Shown in pieces: positions 1 to 6,632 of a stretch of DNA of 35,763 bases (its first letter is position 1; each line of letters opens with the position of its first letter). The translations under genes were made by a program, and so were the position numbers. Source of the DNA: a virus; IMG/VR virus record IMGVR_UViG_3300021961_000296, positions 1-35,763 of that record; one strand, given 5' to 3'. The notes beneath the pieces were generated by a model, which did no database searches, was not told the origin of the DNA, and saw nothing but the letters and a program-made list of their open reading frames with translations.

Positions 1-113
1 ATAAAGGAATTGGTGTTTTAAAATCTGCACAACAAGTAAATGGTATAAAATTGTTTAATGCTTCAACTCATACTTTTGACAGTATTGAAGTAAATATATA
101 TGGAGTTAAATAA
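1..113 (+). CDS. tail-fibre-like protein, C-terminal fragment
   Basis: This is the last 36 codons of a gene that begins outside the window, read from base 3 to the TAA at 111-113. It starts KGIGVLKSAQQ and ends in a YGVK tail. The KGIGVLK string also occurs near the C-terminus of the protein at 34660-35169, and the YG-x-K ending recurs in the 113-628 and 34049-34663 proteins. It is therefore one more member of the tail-fibre-like family. Its stop overlaps the next start as TAATG. It may be the other end of the gene cut at 35672, although the two fragments are not in frame if the window ends are joined directly. Confidence 0.7.
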   Translation, partial: KGIGVLKSAQQVNGIKLFNASTHTFDSIEVNIYGVK

Positions 114-628
114 TGGCAGGTAGCTTAATAAAAATAGATGAAGAAATAGTTACATCAGCAGTAGCAAGTGTAACTTTAACAGGTATTGATAGCACTTATG
201 ATGTGTATATGGTTAAGATAAATGGTTTATCTCCTGATACTGCTGAAAATTTAGAGTGTAGAGTTACAGAGGGTGGAAGTGATAACTCAACTGCTAATTA
301 TGATTGGGCAGCTAAAGGTTTAAAAACAAGTGGTGCTTTTGATAATAACAATAATACTAATGCTACACAATGGGATGTGTCAGGTAGCTTTATAAATGCA
401 ACAACAGGAAATTTCAATGCAGTTATATACATTTTTAATGCAAATAATTCAGGGGAATACACATTTATTACTTTTGAAACTTCACATTATGCAGGTAGTG
501 AGCATTATGGAAATCAGGGTGGTGGTGTATTTACAAGCACTTCTAGTGTTAATGGATTATTTTTTCAAATTGATAGTGCAAATAATATTGATAGTGGAAC
601 ATTTACTTTATATGGTTTAAAGAAGTAA
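113..628 (+). CDS. tail-fibre-like / receptor-binding family protein
   Basis: A 171-residue beta-rich protein with many Ser, Thr, Gly and Asn and no Cys-rich or membrane segment. It shares VTSAVASVTLTGIDS near its N-terminus and NANNSGEYTF in its second half with the protein at 35162-35671, so the two are recent duplicates. It sits just before a tail-assembly chaperone-like gene and a lysis cassette, where host-recognition proteins commonly lie in small phages. The start is coupled to the previous stop through TAATG. I infer a distal tail or fibre role from composition, duplication and position. No catalytic motif is visible, and the exact family is not recognised. Confidence 0.65.
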   Translation: MAGSLIKIDEEIVTSAVASVTLTGIDSTYDVYMVKINGLSPDTAENLECRVTEGGSDNSTANYDWAAKGLKTSGAFDNNNNTNATQWDVSGSFINATTGNFNAVIYIFNANNSGEYTFITFETSHYAGSEHYGNQGGGVFTSTSSVNGLFFQIDSANNIDSGTFTLYGLKK

Positions 629-660
629 GTATAAGAAATATATAGTAAGATAGGAGAGAT

Positions 661-963
661 ATGGCAACATTAGAAGAACTACAAGTAGAGGCAGCAGCAG
701 AGATTGAAGCTGCTAAACCTTTATTTAAACAAGTTAATAATGAAAGACTTGAATTTTCACAAGCTGATTATGACCAAAGAGTAATAGACCTTGCTAATAG
801 CAAATGGAATGACCAACAGTTTGGTTATATACAAGCTAGACAAGAGGCTTATGGTTCTATCGCTGACCAGTTAGATATGATGTACTGGGACGGCGTTAAT
901 GGAACTACTGTTTGGGCAGACCATATAGCACAAGTCAAATCAGATAATCCAAAACCTGCTTAA
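661..963 (+). CDS. phage tail assembly chaperone-like protein
   Basis: A 100-residue protein with a charged helical N-terminal half and a C-terminal block AYGSIADQLDMMYWDGVNGT followed by W-x-D-H and a PKP ending. The Y-x-S-I-x-x-QLD-x-x-Y-x-D pattern is typical of small tail-fibre assembly chaperones (Phage_tail_APC type) found next to fibre genes in many marine phages. The ribosome site TAGGAGAG lies just upstream of the ATG. Its likely role is to help fold or trimerise the neighbouring fibre proteins in the cytoplasm. The family match is from memory of the motif, not a search. Confidence 0.6.
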   Translation: MATLEELQVEAAAEIEAAKPLFKQVNNERLEFSQADYDQRVIDLANSKWNDQQFGYIQARQEAYGSIADQLDMMYWDGVNGTTVWADHIAQVKSDNPKPA

Positions 964-970
964 TCATATA

Positions 971-986
971 TGTTATAATCCTGTTT
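971..986 (+). promoter_or_regulatory. extended -10 promoter, probably leaderless
   Basis: TGTTATAAT at 971-979 is a perfect extended -10 (TGn then TATAAT). The ATG of the next gene starts at 987, only 7 bases after the hexamer, so the transcript should begin at or next to the start codon. No Shine-Dalgarno sequence precedes that ATG. No good -35 box is visible, as is usual for extended -10 promoters. It would drive the lysis cassette separately from the tail genes. Confidence 0.5.
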
Positions 987-1127
987 ATGGATTTCATAAT
1001 AGGATTTTTAATAGGTTATTTTTTAAAAGAAATTAGTTTATTTATTAAAAGAATAAGCGATTGGGATTTATCTCATAGAAATTGGGATAAAGAATGGGAA
1101 TTTATCTCTAAGGACGACCTACCATAA
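987..1127 (+). CDS. small membrane protein ahead of the lysis genes
   Basis: A 46-residue ORF beginning MDFIIGFLIGYFLKEISLFI. One hydrophobic N-terminal helix is followed by a charged tail rich in Trp, Asp and Glu. There is no ribosome site. The ATG lies 7 bases after a perfect TATAAT, which fits a leaderless message. The stop overlaps the next ATG (TAATG at 1125-1129), so the two are probably translated together. Position and topology suggest a holin partner or small lysis factor, but no family is recognised. The ORF is too short to be certain, although the promoter and stop-start overlap both support it. Confidence 0.55.
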   Translation: MDFIIGFLIGYFLKEISLFIKRISDWDLSHRNWDKEWEFISKDDLP

Positions 1128-1309
1128 TGTCTAACTCATCTGAAAAATACGCTAATGGATTTACACAGAAGGAGTTAAACGCAATGGTATTAGAAAAGTT
1201 AGATAAACTAGATGAAAAGCTAGACAGCAAATTAGATAAATCAGATTTCAATAAAGTATTAGGATTAATGGCAACAGTAGCATTTGTTATTGCTGCGTTC
1301 ATAATGTAG
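1127..1309 (+). CDS. coiled-coil protein with C-terminal membrane anchor
   Basis: A 60-residue protein. Residues about 15-45 form a Lys/Asp/Leu heptad-like coiled coil (repeats such as LDKLDEKLDSKLDKSD). Residues about 45-60 are a hydrophobic helix ending at the stop (VLGLMATVAFVIAAFIM). This arrangement, a short cytoplasmic coiled coil followed by one tail anchor, resembles XhlA/hemolysin-type phage lysis proteins. It lies between a small membrane protein and the endolysin, so a role in lysis timing or holin assembly is likely. Translation is coupled to the upstream gene by TAATG. Confidence 0.65.
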   Translation: MSNSSEKYANGFTQKELNAMVLEKLDKLDEKLDSKLDKSDFNKVLGLMATVAFVIAAFIM

Positions 1310-1311
1310 TT

Positions 1312-1401
1312 ATGTGCAAGATATGTGTGGAAGATGACGGTTCTTTTATAAGAATATGTAACTGTAAGAATGGAGATATCAACTGTGAATGTGATAAGTA
1401 G
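1312..1401 (+). CDS. possible 29-residue Cys-rich peptide
   Basis: A very short ORF starting MCKICVEDDG and ending CECDK. It has six cysteines in 29 residues (positions 2, 5, 16, 18, 25, 27), arranged as one CxxC and two CxC pairs, as in metal-binding knuckles. Its ATG follows the preceding stop by two bases. It overlaps the start of the endolysin in another frame: the last 32 bases if the endolysin starts at 1370, or 17 if it starts at GTG 1385. There is no ribosome site, so it would depend on reinitiation. The cysteine pattern is unlikely to be random in such AT-rich DNA, but the gene is unproven. Confidence 0.3.
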   Translation: MCKICVEDDGSFIRICNCKNGDINCECDK

Positions 1402-1981
1402 AGATATGTGGGGTGCTAAGCCTGCATTTAGAGCTTATGCTTCTATGGGTGAAGTTAAAGGGTTAGTTGTACATTGGTCTTATTATCCAGGAGCTATAGG
1501 AAACAACGCAGAAATAGATCAACTTAAAAGTATTCAAAGATTACATCAAGTAGATAGAAACTGGAACGATATTGCTTACAGCTTTTTAGTTGGTAACACT
1601 GGACAAATATATGAAGGTAGAGGTTTTAACGCTAGACCAGCATCACAAGGGACTAACGAAGGTAATAAGCACTATTATTCTGTGTGTTGGTTAGGTGGTA
1701 AAGATAGAACAATGGCTAGTGAAGCTGCTTTAAAGTCTATAGAAAAATTACACAAAACTATAGGTGGAGAGCTAAAGAAACATTTGGATTTTAAAACTAC
1801 AACTTGTCCTGGTCCACAATTATCTGAGTGGGTTGATAATAAAAATAAACCGATAGAAGCCACTAACGATAGTCCACCTGAAATGGTACACCCACAGTTT
1901 ATAAATAAGAAACTAGACACAATTATTGCTAAACTAGAAAATATCGAAACGAAATTAAAATTAGGAAGGCTAATTAAATGA
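1370..1981 (+). CDS. endolysin: N-acetylmuramoyl-L-alanine amidase (Amidase_2)
   Basis: A 203-residue cell-wall amidase of the T7-lysozyme/PGRP fold, which cuts the bond between MurNAc and L-alanine. Visible signatures are SRDMWGAKPA near the start, GLVVHWS with His35, a central NDIAYSFLVGNTGQIYEGRG, and a distal His138 and Cys146 (TTTCPGPQ). These are the three expected zinc ligands. The C-terminal 35 residues look helical and charged, perhaps a wall- or holin-interaction tail. Start choice is uncertain: the ATG at 1370 has no ribosome site, whereas GTG at 1385 has GGAG nine bases upstream and still keeps the whole domain. The stop overlaps the holin start (ATGA). Confidence 0.9.
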   Translation: MEISTVNVISRDMWGAKPAFRAYASMGEVKGLVVHWSYYPGAIGNNAEIDQLKSIQRLHQVDRNWNDIAYSFLVGNTGQIYEGRGFNARPASQGTNEGNKHYYSVCWLGGKDRTMASEAALKSIEKLHKTIGGELKKHLDFKTTTCPGPQLSEWVDNKNKPIEATNDSPPEMVHPQFINKKLDTIIAKLENIETKLKLGRLIK

Positions 1982-2166
1982 GTGAAGAATATAAAATAGT
2001 ATTGGAAAAAACTCTTTGGACATTTGTTCAAGCATTTCTTGGTGTCTTGACAGTTGGACCATTAGTAGATGTTAATGTTGAACTATGGCAGTTAGCTGCT
2101 ATGTCAGGTGCATCTGCAGCTATGGTTGTTCTTAAAGAGTTTGCTAAGAAAAAGATTGGAAAATAA
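1978..2166 (+). CDS. holin, r1t-like
   Basis: A 62-residue protein with a charged N-terminus, a TLWTFVQAFLG hydrophobic segment, a short polar turn, a second hydrophobic segment (LWQLAAMSGASAAMVVLK) and a basic tail. The LWTFVQAFL string and the two-helix layout are typical of the r1t/holin families. It would form inner-membrane lesions that let the endolysin reach the wall. It overlaps the endolysin stop by four bases, the usual coupled lysis pair. The order endolysin then holin is less common than the reverse, but the assignment is well supported by topology and context. Confidence 0.75.
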   Translation: MSEEYKIVLEKTLWTFVQAFLGVLTVGPLVDVNVELWQLAAMSGASAAMVVLKEFAKKKIGK

Positions 2167-2240
2167 TGTACGGTACAAAGTTATCAAACAAAAAGAAAGC
2201 TAAGAAAAAAGTTGTGAGAAAATCTCGCAAAAAGATGTAA
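2166..2240 (+). CDS. 24-residue highly basic peptide
   Basis: A short ORF starting MYGTKLSNKKKAKKK and ending RKSRKKM, with more than half its residues Lys or Arg. Its ATG overlaps the holin stop (TAATG). It is the last ORF before the terminator at 2272-2302. Very small Lys-rich ORFs at operon ends are common in marine phages, and several basic proteins also occur at 32507-33068. It could bind nucleic acid or membrane, or be a chance product of A-rich sequence. No function can be assigned. Confidence 0.4.
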   Translation: MYGTKLSNKKKAKKKVVRKSRKKM

Positions 2241-2271
2241 TTCATAGTTATCTCTTTCATATATATAAAAC

Positions 2272-2302
2272 AAAAAACCCTCTATTGCTAGAGGGTTTTT
2301 TT
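2272..2302. terminator. bidirectional rho-independent terminator
   Basis: ACCCTCTA (2277-2284) pairs with TAGAGGGT (2289-2296) around a TTGC loop. It is flanked by six A on the left and seven T on the right, so it works in both directions. It separates the plus-strand lysis operon from the minus-strand replication operon that converges on it. Confidence 0.9.
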
Positions 2303-2353
2303 ATCATTATGTCAACTTGTTAGGAGGTTGCCATAAACTTAGATACTCTTATT

Positions 2354-2791
2354 TTAAAAAGGTACCTCAGATTTGTCAACCTTGTTTTCAGCATCTTCAC
2401 TAACTGAAGTTACTGGCTTAGTACCAACAGGGAAGAATTTGTTGATTTCTAAGTAACGAGTATCGTTCTTATCTTCAATCAACTCTACACCTACAGGCTT
2501 ACCTACATAATCTTGAGGATTGAAACTAATCTCACCTTCTTGCATAGGTATCCCTAGTGCACCCATTAACTCAACAAGTTTCCATTTTGCATTTGCAGTG
2601 AACATAGTGAAAGTTCTTAGTTTAAGTCTTCCAACTTGCACAGTCCACTTCCAGCCTTCGTTACCACTTTGAGCCACATGGTCTTCTACTTCTACGATTG
2701 TTGCTTCATAATCACCTGGGGTAATTTGATTAGCACCACCATTACCTGATATATCATCAGTTGTTAAACTAATTTTTTTAGCTTGTACCAT
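2354..2791 (-). CDS. ssDNA-binding protein, DUF669-like
   Basis: A 145-residue protein with a compact beta-rich core: PGDYEATIVEVEDH, then a KWTVQVGRLKLRTF strand pair, then WKLVELMGALGIP. This order resembles phage DUF669 proteins, which act as single-stranded DNA-binding proteins beside annealing proteins. The C-terminus is acidic and ends SEVPF, close to the DDIPF-type tip that bacterial SSB uses to recruit partners. The start has a good ribosome site (GGAGGAT), and the gene overlaps the end of the annealing-protein gene by 14 bases. It is the last gene of the minus-strand operon before the terminator. Confidence 0.65.
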   Translation of the reverse strand: MVQAKKISLTTDDISGNGGANQITPGDYEATIVEVEDHVAQSGNEGWKWTVQVGRLKLRTFTMFTANAKWKLVELMGALGIPMQEGEISFNPQDYVGKPVGVELIEDKNDTRYLEINKFFPVGTKPVTSVSEDAENKVDKSEVPF

Positions 2792-3212
2792 TTTTATCCT
2801 CCAATAATTTGTCTAGGAAATAATCATCTTGTGCGTAAAGATGTAGTCCTAGACCTACTCTCATAGCACATCTTTTTAAAGCGTCACTAATAGCCATTTT
2901 TAATCTATCGCCATTAGTTCTACCTTTACCGAACGGATTGTCTAGATCACCAGCTTCCTGGATAACAACCTCCTTGCCGTCAATAGTCATAGTGAGTTCT
3001 AAGACTACGCCAGTGCAGACTTGACCCAACTGAGGGTGTATGTCATACACAATCTCTGAAACTCTTTGACTAAACGGACCTATATGAGCTAGCAACCTTT
3101 GGTTAACTGCACTGTGTTCAACGAAGTCACCAAACTTACCTGCGTCTTTGCCCTTTTTAACAAGACTGGTAAAAGGTTTTGCTAAGTCTCTAAGATTTTT
3201 CAATTCTATCAC
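2778..3212 (-). CDS. single-strand annealing protein (Rad52/Erf/Sak-like)
   Basis: A 144-residue protein. The block from residue 99 to 130, containing GDRLKMAISDALKRCAMRVG and then LGLHLYAQDD, matches the conserved core of phage annealing proteins, where an S-D-A-L-K-R helix is followed by a G-x-G-x-x-LY turn. The N-terminal part has an AHIGPFSQRVSEIVYDIHP segment. Such proteins pair complementary single strands during recombination or replication. Translation appears to start at GTG 3212, inside the previous gene. The SSB-like gene immediately downstream strongly supports the role. At 144 residues it is shorter than most family members. Confidence 0.65.
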   Translation of the reverse strand: MIELKNLRDLAKPFTSLVKKGKDAGKFGDFVEHSAVNQRLLAHIGPFSQRVSEIVYDIHPQLGQVCTGVVLELTMTIDGKEVVIQEAGDLDNPFGKGRTNGDRLKMAISDALKRCAMRVGLGLHLYAQDDYFLDKLLEDKNGTS

Positions 3213-3744
3213 CGTCTTTCATATTGACTGCCCACCTAGGAGCACTAGCTGTGTCACAATTAATGACTGCTAGTTTTGATTCATCATCAATAACTTTCTC
3301 TAAGAAAGTATCTCTTGCAACATTTGCACTCATGCCACGCTTTTCAGCTACAGCATCTAGTCCTCTTAACTTAGGTACAAATGTGTTACCAAGAATTGCT
3401 GCTAAATCAGAAACCAAACTTACACTAGCTGAACCTTCAAGTAACCAATTAAGGAAACCGTGCAAGTCTAATGTCTTGTACTTATATCCTTTGTTTACAT
3501 GAAACACAGTGCCATTAAGTTTGAACGTGCCACTTTCTTCAATCTTTTTAGCTAACTGTACGTCAGCATAATTATTGATTTTTGTAGTGGCAGTCTTAGC
3601 AGCTGAAATAGGTATACGAGCAATAGCTATGTCTTCATCTTTCATAGCGTCAATCTCAAATGCTATCTCAGTGTTCTCTATAGTCTCAGACTTAACTACT
3701 TCTTTAGCTAAATCTAAAACATCATCTGTGTACAGATTATTCAT
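3190..3744 (-). CDS. unknown protein in the replication operon
   Basis: A 184-residue soluble protein that I do not recognise. The N-terminus is acidic (DDVLDLAKEVVKSETIENTEIAFEID in two stretches). The middle has short beta-like runs (GTFKLNGTVFHVNKGYKYKT), then a helical part, and it ends DGDRIEKS. No catalytic motif or membrane segment is seen. It overlaps both neighbours (8 bases upstream, 23 downstream) and starts after a GGAGGAT ribosome site, so it belongs to one translational unit with the annealing and ssDNA-binding proteins. A recombination or DNA-protection role is only inferred from position. Confidence 0.6.
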   Translation of the reverse strand: MNNLYTDDVLDLAKEVVKSETIENTEIAFEIDAMKDEDIAIARIPISAAKTATTKINNYADVQLAKKIEESGTFKLNGTVFHVNKGYKYKTLDLHGFLNWLLEGSASVSLVSDLAAILGNTFVPKLRGLDAVAEKRGMSANVARDTFLEKVIDDESKLAVINCDTASAPRWAVNMKDGDRIEKS

Positions 3745-3994
3745 TTATCCTCCCATACAAATTGACAGTCGTATCTTTGCTTATACTTCTAAACTCACAC
3801 TCAGGGTGTTGCTTATTAAAGTAAGAAGCCATATTGTATATTTTCTGTCTTTTGCTTTTCTTAACAGAAAGTAACTTAACCCACTTGCCAGGAAACTTAG
3901 ACATCATGTCCATGTATCCCATACGTTCAGCAAGTGATCTTTTGTCAGATTTTTCATAAACACTTTTTGGAAGTGAATCGAATACTTCTGGCAT
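3737..3994 (-). CDS. unknown basic protein, first gene after the internal promoter
   Basis: An 85-residue protein rich in Lys and Arg. It contains a helical GYMDMMSKFPGKWVKLLSV stretch, then KKSKRQKIYNMASYFNKQHP, and ends NLYGRINE. I see no known catalytic motif. The W-V-x-L-L followed by a basic helix and a Y-x-x-x-x-Y pattern resembles small nucleic-acid-associated phage proteins, but this is impression only. It has a strong ribosome site (GGAGGT) just upstream and directly follows a palindromic operator candidate at 4008-4022. It is therefore the first gene of a separately controlled downstream half of the operon. Confidence 0.6.
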   Translation of the reverse strand: MPEVFDSLPKSVYEKSDKRSLAERMGYMDMMSKFPGKWVKLLSVKKSKRQKIYNMASYFNKQHPECEFRSISKDTTVNLYGRINE

Positions 3995-4007
3995 ACTACC
4001 TCCTTAT

Positions 4008-4046
4008 AACTTGATTCAAGTTTAGTACAGGTAGAATTTTAGTCAA
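4008..4046 (-). promoter_or_regulatory. candidate minus-strand promoter with palindromic operator
   Basis: On the minus strand TTGACT (complement of 4041-4046) is followed after 16 bases by TAAACT (complement of 4019-4024). A perfect 15-base palindrome, AACTTGATTCAAGTT at 4008-4022, overlaps the -10 region and ends before the ribosome site of the 85-residue gene. A dimeric repressor bound there would block the promoter. The -10 is imperfect. As RNA the palindrome would be a weak hairpin. Confidence 0.45.
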
Positions 4047-4050
4047 GATA

Positions 4051-5253
4051 TTATAATAATTTTAAATTGTCCCAACCGTCTTTATCAACAGTAAAAGTTA
4101 AAACATTATTAATAGTTTCAGTTCCATACTGTTCTTTGAAATATGTACTCTTATCTAATGAAGGAACTTGAAACCAAGTTCTTAATCCGTCTTGTATAGT
4201 ACGCAAGTGATGATAGTGACCAGAGACTAGGATAGTAGCGTCACCTAAACTTTGAAATCCAAAACTTTGACCTTTCCAAAAGTTCATTAACTTATCACCA
4301 GGGTTGCTACCAGCACGACTAAGGTGACCATGAGTAAATCCAATCACAGTACCATTGCAATCTAAAGTGAGATGATGACCGTCAGGTATTATAAATTTGA
4401 CATGATTGTATGGTCCATATGATAAAGCATCAGCAGATGAAATTAGGATACCAATGTCATCATTATCTAACTCAGATGTTATAACGTTTTTATCTCTGCC
4501 ACGATTCTGACCATGATTACCTGGCACACCACCTACTACAACTTTAGGTGCATGCTTTGCAAGAGTAGTTACTACTTCAAGAAACAATCTACGAGTTACC
4601 GTTATCTGCTCTAATCTATCCAACTGTACTTTGTGTGATTGTCCAGGGTAGAACCCTGTTACTCCTTCGATTAGATCACCAAGTGAAATTATGTAAATAG
4701 TAGAAACATCAACACCAAGTTTTTTTAACTCTTTTAACCTTTCAACAGTTCTATCAAGACTTAACTTAACTCTATCTATAGTTGCTTGTGGTCCACCTCC
4801 GTCAGATTTTCCTATTTGCCAGTCACTAGCAAAATAAAAAAAGCCAACTCCTTTTTTAACTGCAGGTTTCTTATAAGGTTTATGTTTCTTAATTTCTGCA
4901 ATAAGTCTTTTTAAGTCAGCTTCTTTCTCTGGATTCTTTTTTCTGATGTCAGCTTTGTAATACCAGGCTTGTTCTTTAACACCGTCACCCATATTCATAT
5001 CCCATGTGCGAACGTGTAAGTTACCTACGATTTCATACTCATCTGGATTCCAACCCCACTCTCGCAACAGGGAATCGAAAGTGGGATTGGGGTTAGTAGT
5101 AGGTCTAGATACTACATATCCAGTATTGGTGTTGGGATTATACGATACACCAGGTTCAAAACCAGTAGGGTGCTTTTGCTTAGCAGCAGTTTTATGCTCC
5201 TCTATTTCCTTTTGCTTATTTAGAAAGTCTTCTAGTGATTTCTGTTTTGACAT
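4051..5253 (-). CDS. calcineurin-like metallophosphoesterase
   Basis: With the start at ATG 5253 the protein is 400 residues. A basic coiled N-terminus (1-30) leads to a metallophosphoesterase domain with the motifs in order: D144-W-Q (the usual DxH has Gln instead of His), GD at 192-193, GNH at 245-247, THGH at 307-310 and GHYHH at 345-349. These ligate two metal ions. Phage enzymes of this kind are SbcD-like nucleases or phosphodiesterases beside replication genes. The gene overlaps the end of the small gene at 5216-5446 by 38 bases. An SbcC-like partner is not present. The substrate is unknown. Confidence 0.75.
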   Translation of the reverse strand: MSKQKSLEDFLNKQKEIEEHKTAAKQKHPTGFEPGVSYNPNTNTGYVVSRPTTNPNPTFDSLLREWGWNPDEYEIVGNLHVRTWDMNMGDGVKEQAWYYKADIRKKNPEKEADLKRLIAEIKKHKPYKKPAVKKGVGFFYFASDWQIGKSDGGGPQATIDRVKLSLDRTVERLKELKKLGVDVSTIYIISLGDLIEGVTGFYPGQSHKVQLDRLEQITVTRRLFLEVVTTLAKHAPKVVVGGVPGNHGQNRGRDKNVITSELDNDDIGILISSADALSYGPYNHVKFIIPDGHHLTLDCNGTVIGFTHGHLSRAGSNPGDKLMNFWKGQSFGFQSLGDATILVSGHYHHLRTIQDGLRTWFQVPSLDKSTYFKEQYGTETINNVLTFTVDKDGWDNLKLL

Positions 5254-5446
5254 GTTTCTGTATTGTTTTAAGTGCAAATGGACAGCCCTGCTCGACTAGA
5301 TACTCTGCAACGTATAATATCGGATAATCATTTTCAATGGTTTCATCAATGACTTGATTAAATAACTCATTATTGTCTACATACCATTTGGTACGCATCT
5401 TTGGAGCCATAAAATCTGCCATAGATTTTTTTGTATTCTCAGACAT
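5216..5446 (-). CDS. small helical, possibly DNA-binding protein
   Basis: The ATG at 5446 follows AGGAG with ideal spacing and gives 76 residues. The first 20 are basic and polar. The rest is helical, with YVAEYLVEQGCPFALKTIQK then a basic KHVKTEITRRLSK end. The A-x-x-L-x-x-x-G-C-x-x-x-x-x-T-I-x-x-H spacing resembles a helix-turn-helix. It is the first gene of the minus-strand replication operon and diverges from the primase gene, a typical place for a small regulator. Function is inferred from shape and position only. Confidence 0.5.
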   Translation of the reverse strand: MSENTKKSMADFMAPKMRTKWYVDNNELFNQVIDETIENDYPILYVAEYLVEQGCPFALKTIQKHVKTEITRRLSK

Positions 5447-5471
5447 TTTTCTCCTATATAAATTAACATAG

Positions 5472-5479
5472 ATTATAAT
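5472..5479. promoter_or_regulatory. overlapping divergent -10 elements
   Basis: ATTATAAT is self-complementary in its core. It provides TATAAT on the plus strand (5474-5479) for the primase gene and TATAAT on the minus strand (complement of 5472-5477) for the 5446 operon. No convincing -35 box is seen for either direction. It is the only candidate in the 51-base gap between the two divergent genes, both of which have good ribosome sites. Confidence 0.4.
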
Positions 5480-5497
5480 AGCATAGTTAGGAGTTAA

Positions 5498-6379
5498 ATG
5501 AAACAAACAATAGAATTAATGAGCCATGTTTGGGCTAACAGTGGTGGTGGTAAAGTATGGTTGGCAACCAACGGTACTAAATGGGAAGAAATTTGTTATG
5601 ATTGGAGTGATTATGGCAGTATTCTTAAGGCTATCAGCAATCAGTCCCAGGGATCAGATATCTATTGGACACCTTTAACTTTTCACACGGACCAATCTAG
5701 AAAAGCAATTAATGCAAAAGATAAAGTCGGAGTTTTATATGTTGATATGGATAGAACTGATATCAGCTATGAGGATTGTTTTGTCATAGTTCCTAAACCT
5801 AATTTTATTTGGGAGACAAGTGGGAACAGGTGGCAAGCAATTTGGCTTCTTGAAGACACAATACAAATATCTACACAACAAGAAGTTAACAGAAGGTTAG
5901 CATATCATTTGAAAGCAGACACTGGGGCGTGGGACGCAGCACGTGTGTTGAGGGTTCCTGGTTCTGTAAATTATAAAAGGGGTGGTCAACAAGGAAAGAT
6001 AGTTAGATATGAACCTGACTTTGTATTTAACTATGATGACTTTGATTCTATTCCTTTAGTTGTATCGAATCACACAACTTATGTTGAAAGTGATATGCCT
6101 GCCTTACTGGATTATGTTTCTTGGCAAGGTTTAATATCACAAGAGTGGAACAAGATACCACTCGAAGCTAGGTATTGGTTATCTATATCTGATGAGCAGT
6201 ACAAAGCACATGGTGTTATAGATAGAAGTAGTTTAATTACTACTGTTATTAGAAAATTAATAAAAGTATACGAACCTGAAATGGTTTTTAGTTTGATATG
6301 GCACGCACCTTGGAATAAATTTATTACTCGTCCTAATACTTTATGGACACAAATCGCAAAACACAAAGTCGCAGTTTAG
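5498..6379 (+). CDS. archaeo-eukaryotic-type DNA primase (RepB/prim-pol like)
   Basis: A 293-residue protein. VGVLYVDMDRTD carries a DxD metal motif at Asp83 and Asp85, TSGNRWQAIW is the strand around residues 107-116, and KADTGAWDAARVLRVPGSVN (about 139-158) is the D-x-x-R-x-x-R-x-PG-x-x-N signature of RepB/AEP primases. It would make primers or extend them on phage DNA. The C-terminal 130 residues lack clear motifs. It has a TAGGAG ribosome site and is a single-gene plus-strand unit flanked by two minus-strand operons. The helicase it would serve lies 4 kb away at 10341, across the accessory cassette, which suggests that cassette was inserted. Confidence 0.75.
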   Translation: MKQTIELMSHVWANSGGGKVWLATNGTKWEEICYDWSDYGSILKAISNQSQGSDIYWTPLTFHTDQSRKAINAKDKVGVLYVDMDRTDISYEDCFVIVPKPNFIWETSGNRWQAIWLLEDTIQISTQQEVNRRLAYHLKADTGAWDAARVLRVPGSVNYKRGGQQGKIVRYEPDFVFNYDDFDSIPLVVSNHTTYVESDMPALLDYVSWQGLISQEWNKIPLEARYWLSISDEQYKAHGVIDRSSLITTVIRKLIKVYEPEMVFSLIWHAPWNKFITRPNTLWTQIAKHKVAV

Positions 6380-6409
6380 CTGACTCGCATACCAACTTTT
6401 ACGCCTTGC

Positions 6410-6434
6410 AATATCCCCCCTGCGGTATTTTTTT
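6410..6434 (+). terminator. terminator after the primase gene
   Basis: AATATC (6410-6415) pairs with GGTATT (6424-6429), with one G-U pair in RNA, and is followed by a T run at 6428-6434. It lies 30 bases after the primase stop. Confidence 0.55.
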
Positions 6435-6439
6435 GTGTC

Positions 6440-6535
6440 TGAGACTGAGCGGAACGAAGTGTAGCGAATAAATGAGTGAGTGAACTTGTGAACGAACGTC
6501 ACGAACGAACTTGTGAGTGAGTTATAAGCGGAAAG
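6440..6535. repeat. GAAC/GTGA repeat block between convergent genes
   Basis: The stretch repeats short units: GAGTGAGT near 6475 and again near 6515, GAACTTGTGA near 6482 and again near 6507, and GAACGAAC near 6490 and 6503. They lie in the order A-B-C-C-B-A around about 6500. It starts with the palindrome GTCTGAGAC. No ORF runs through it. It could be an iteron-like protein-binding site or simple slippage-derived sequence. Confidence 0.5.
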
Positions 6536-6567
6536 TTGTGAGGTACGAACAACTTTACAAGATAAAG

Positions 6568-6631
6568 AAAAAAAAACAAACTTGCTGTTGCAAGCCGACG
6601 AATGTCGGATCTTGCAACAGCTTAGTTTGTT
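6568..6631 (-). terminator. strong terminator of the amidoligase cassette
   Basis: A three-tier hairpin: AACAAACT (6575-6582) with AGTTTGTT (6624-6631), GCTGTTGCAAG (6584-6594) with CTTGCAACAGC (6611-6621), and CCGAC (6595-6599) with GTCGG (6604-6608) around a GAAT loop. On the minus strand it is followed by nine T, so it ends transcripts coming from the amidotransferase gene. Confidence 0.85.
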
Positions 6632-6632
6632 A

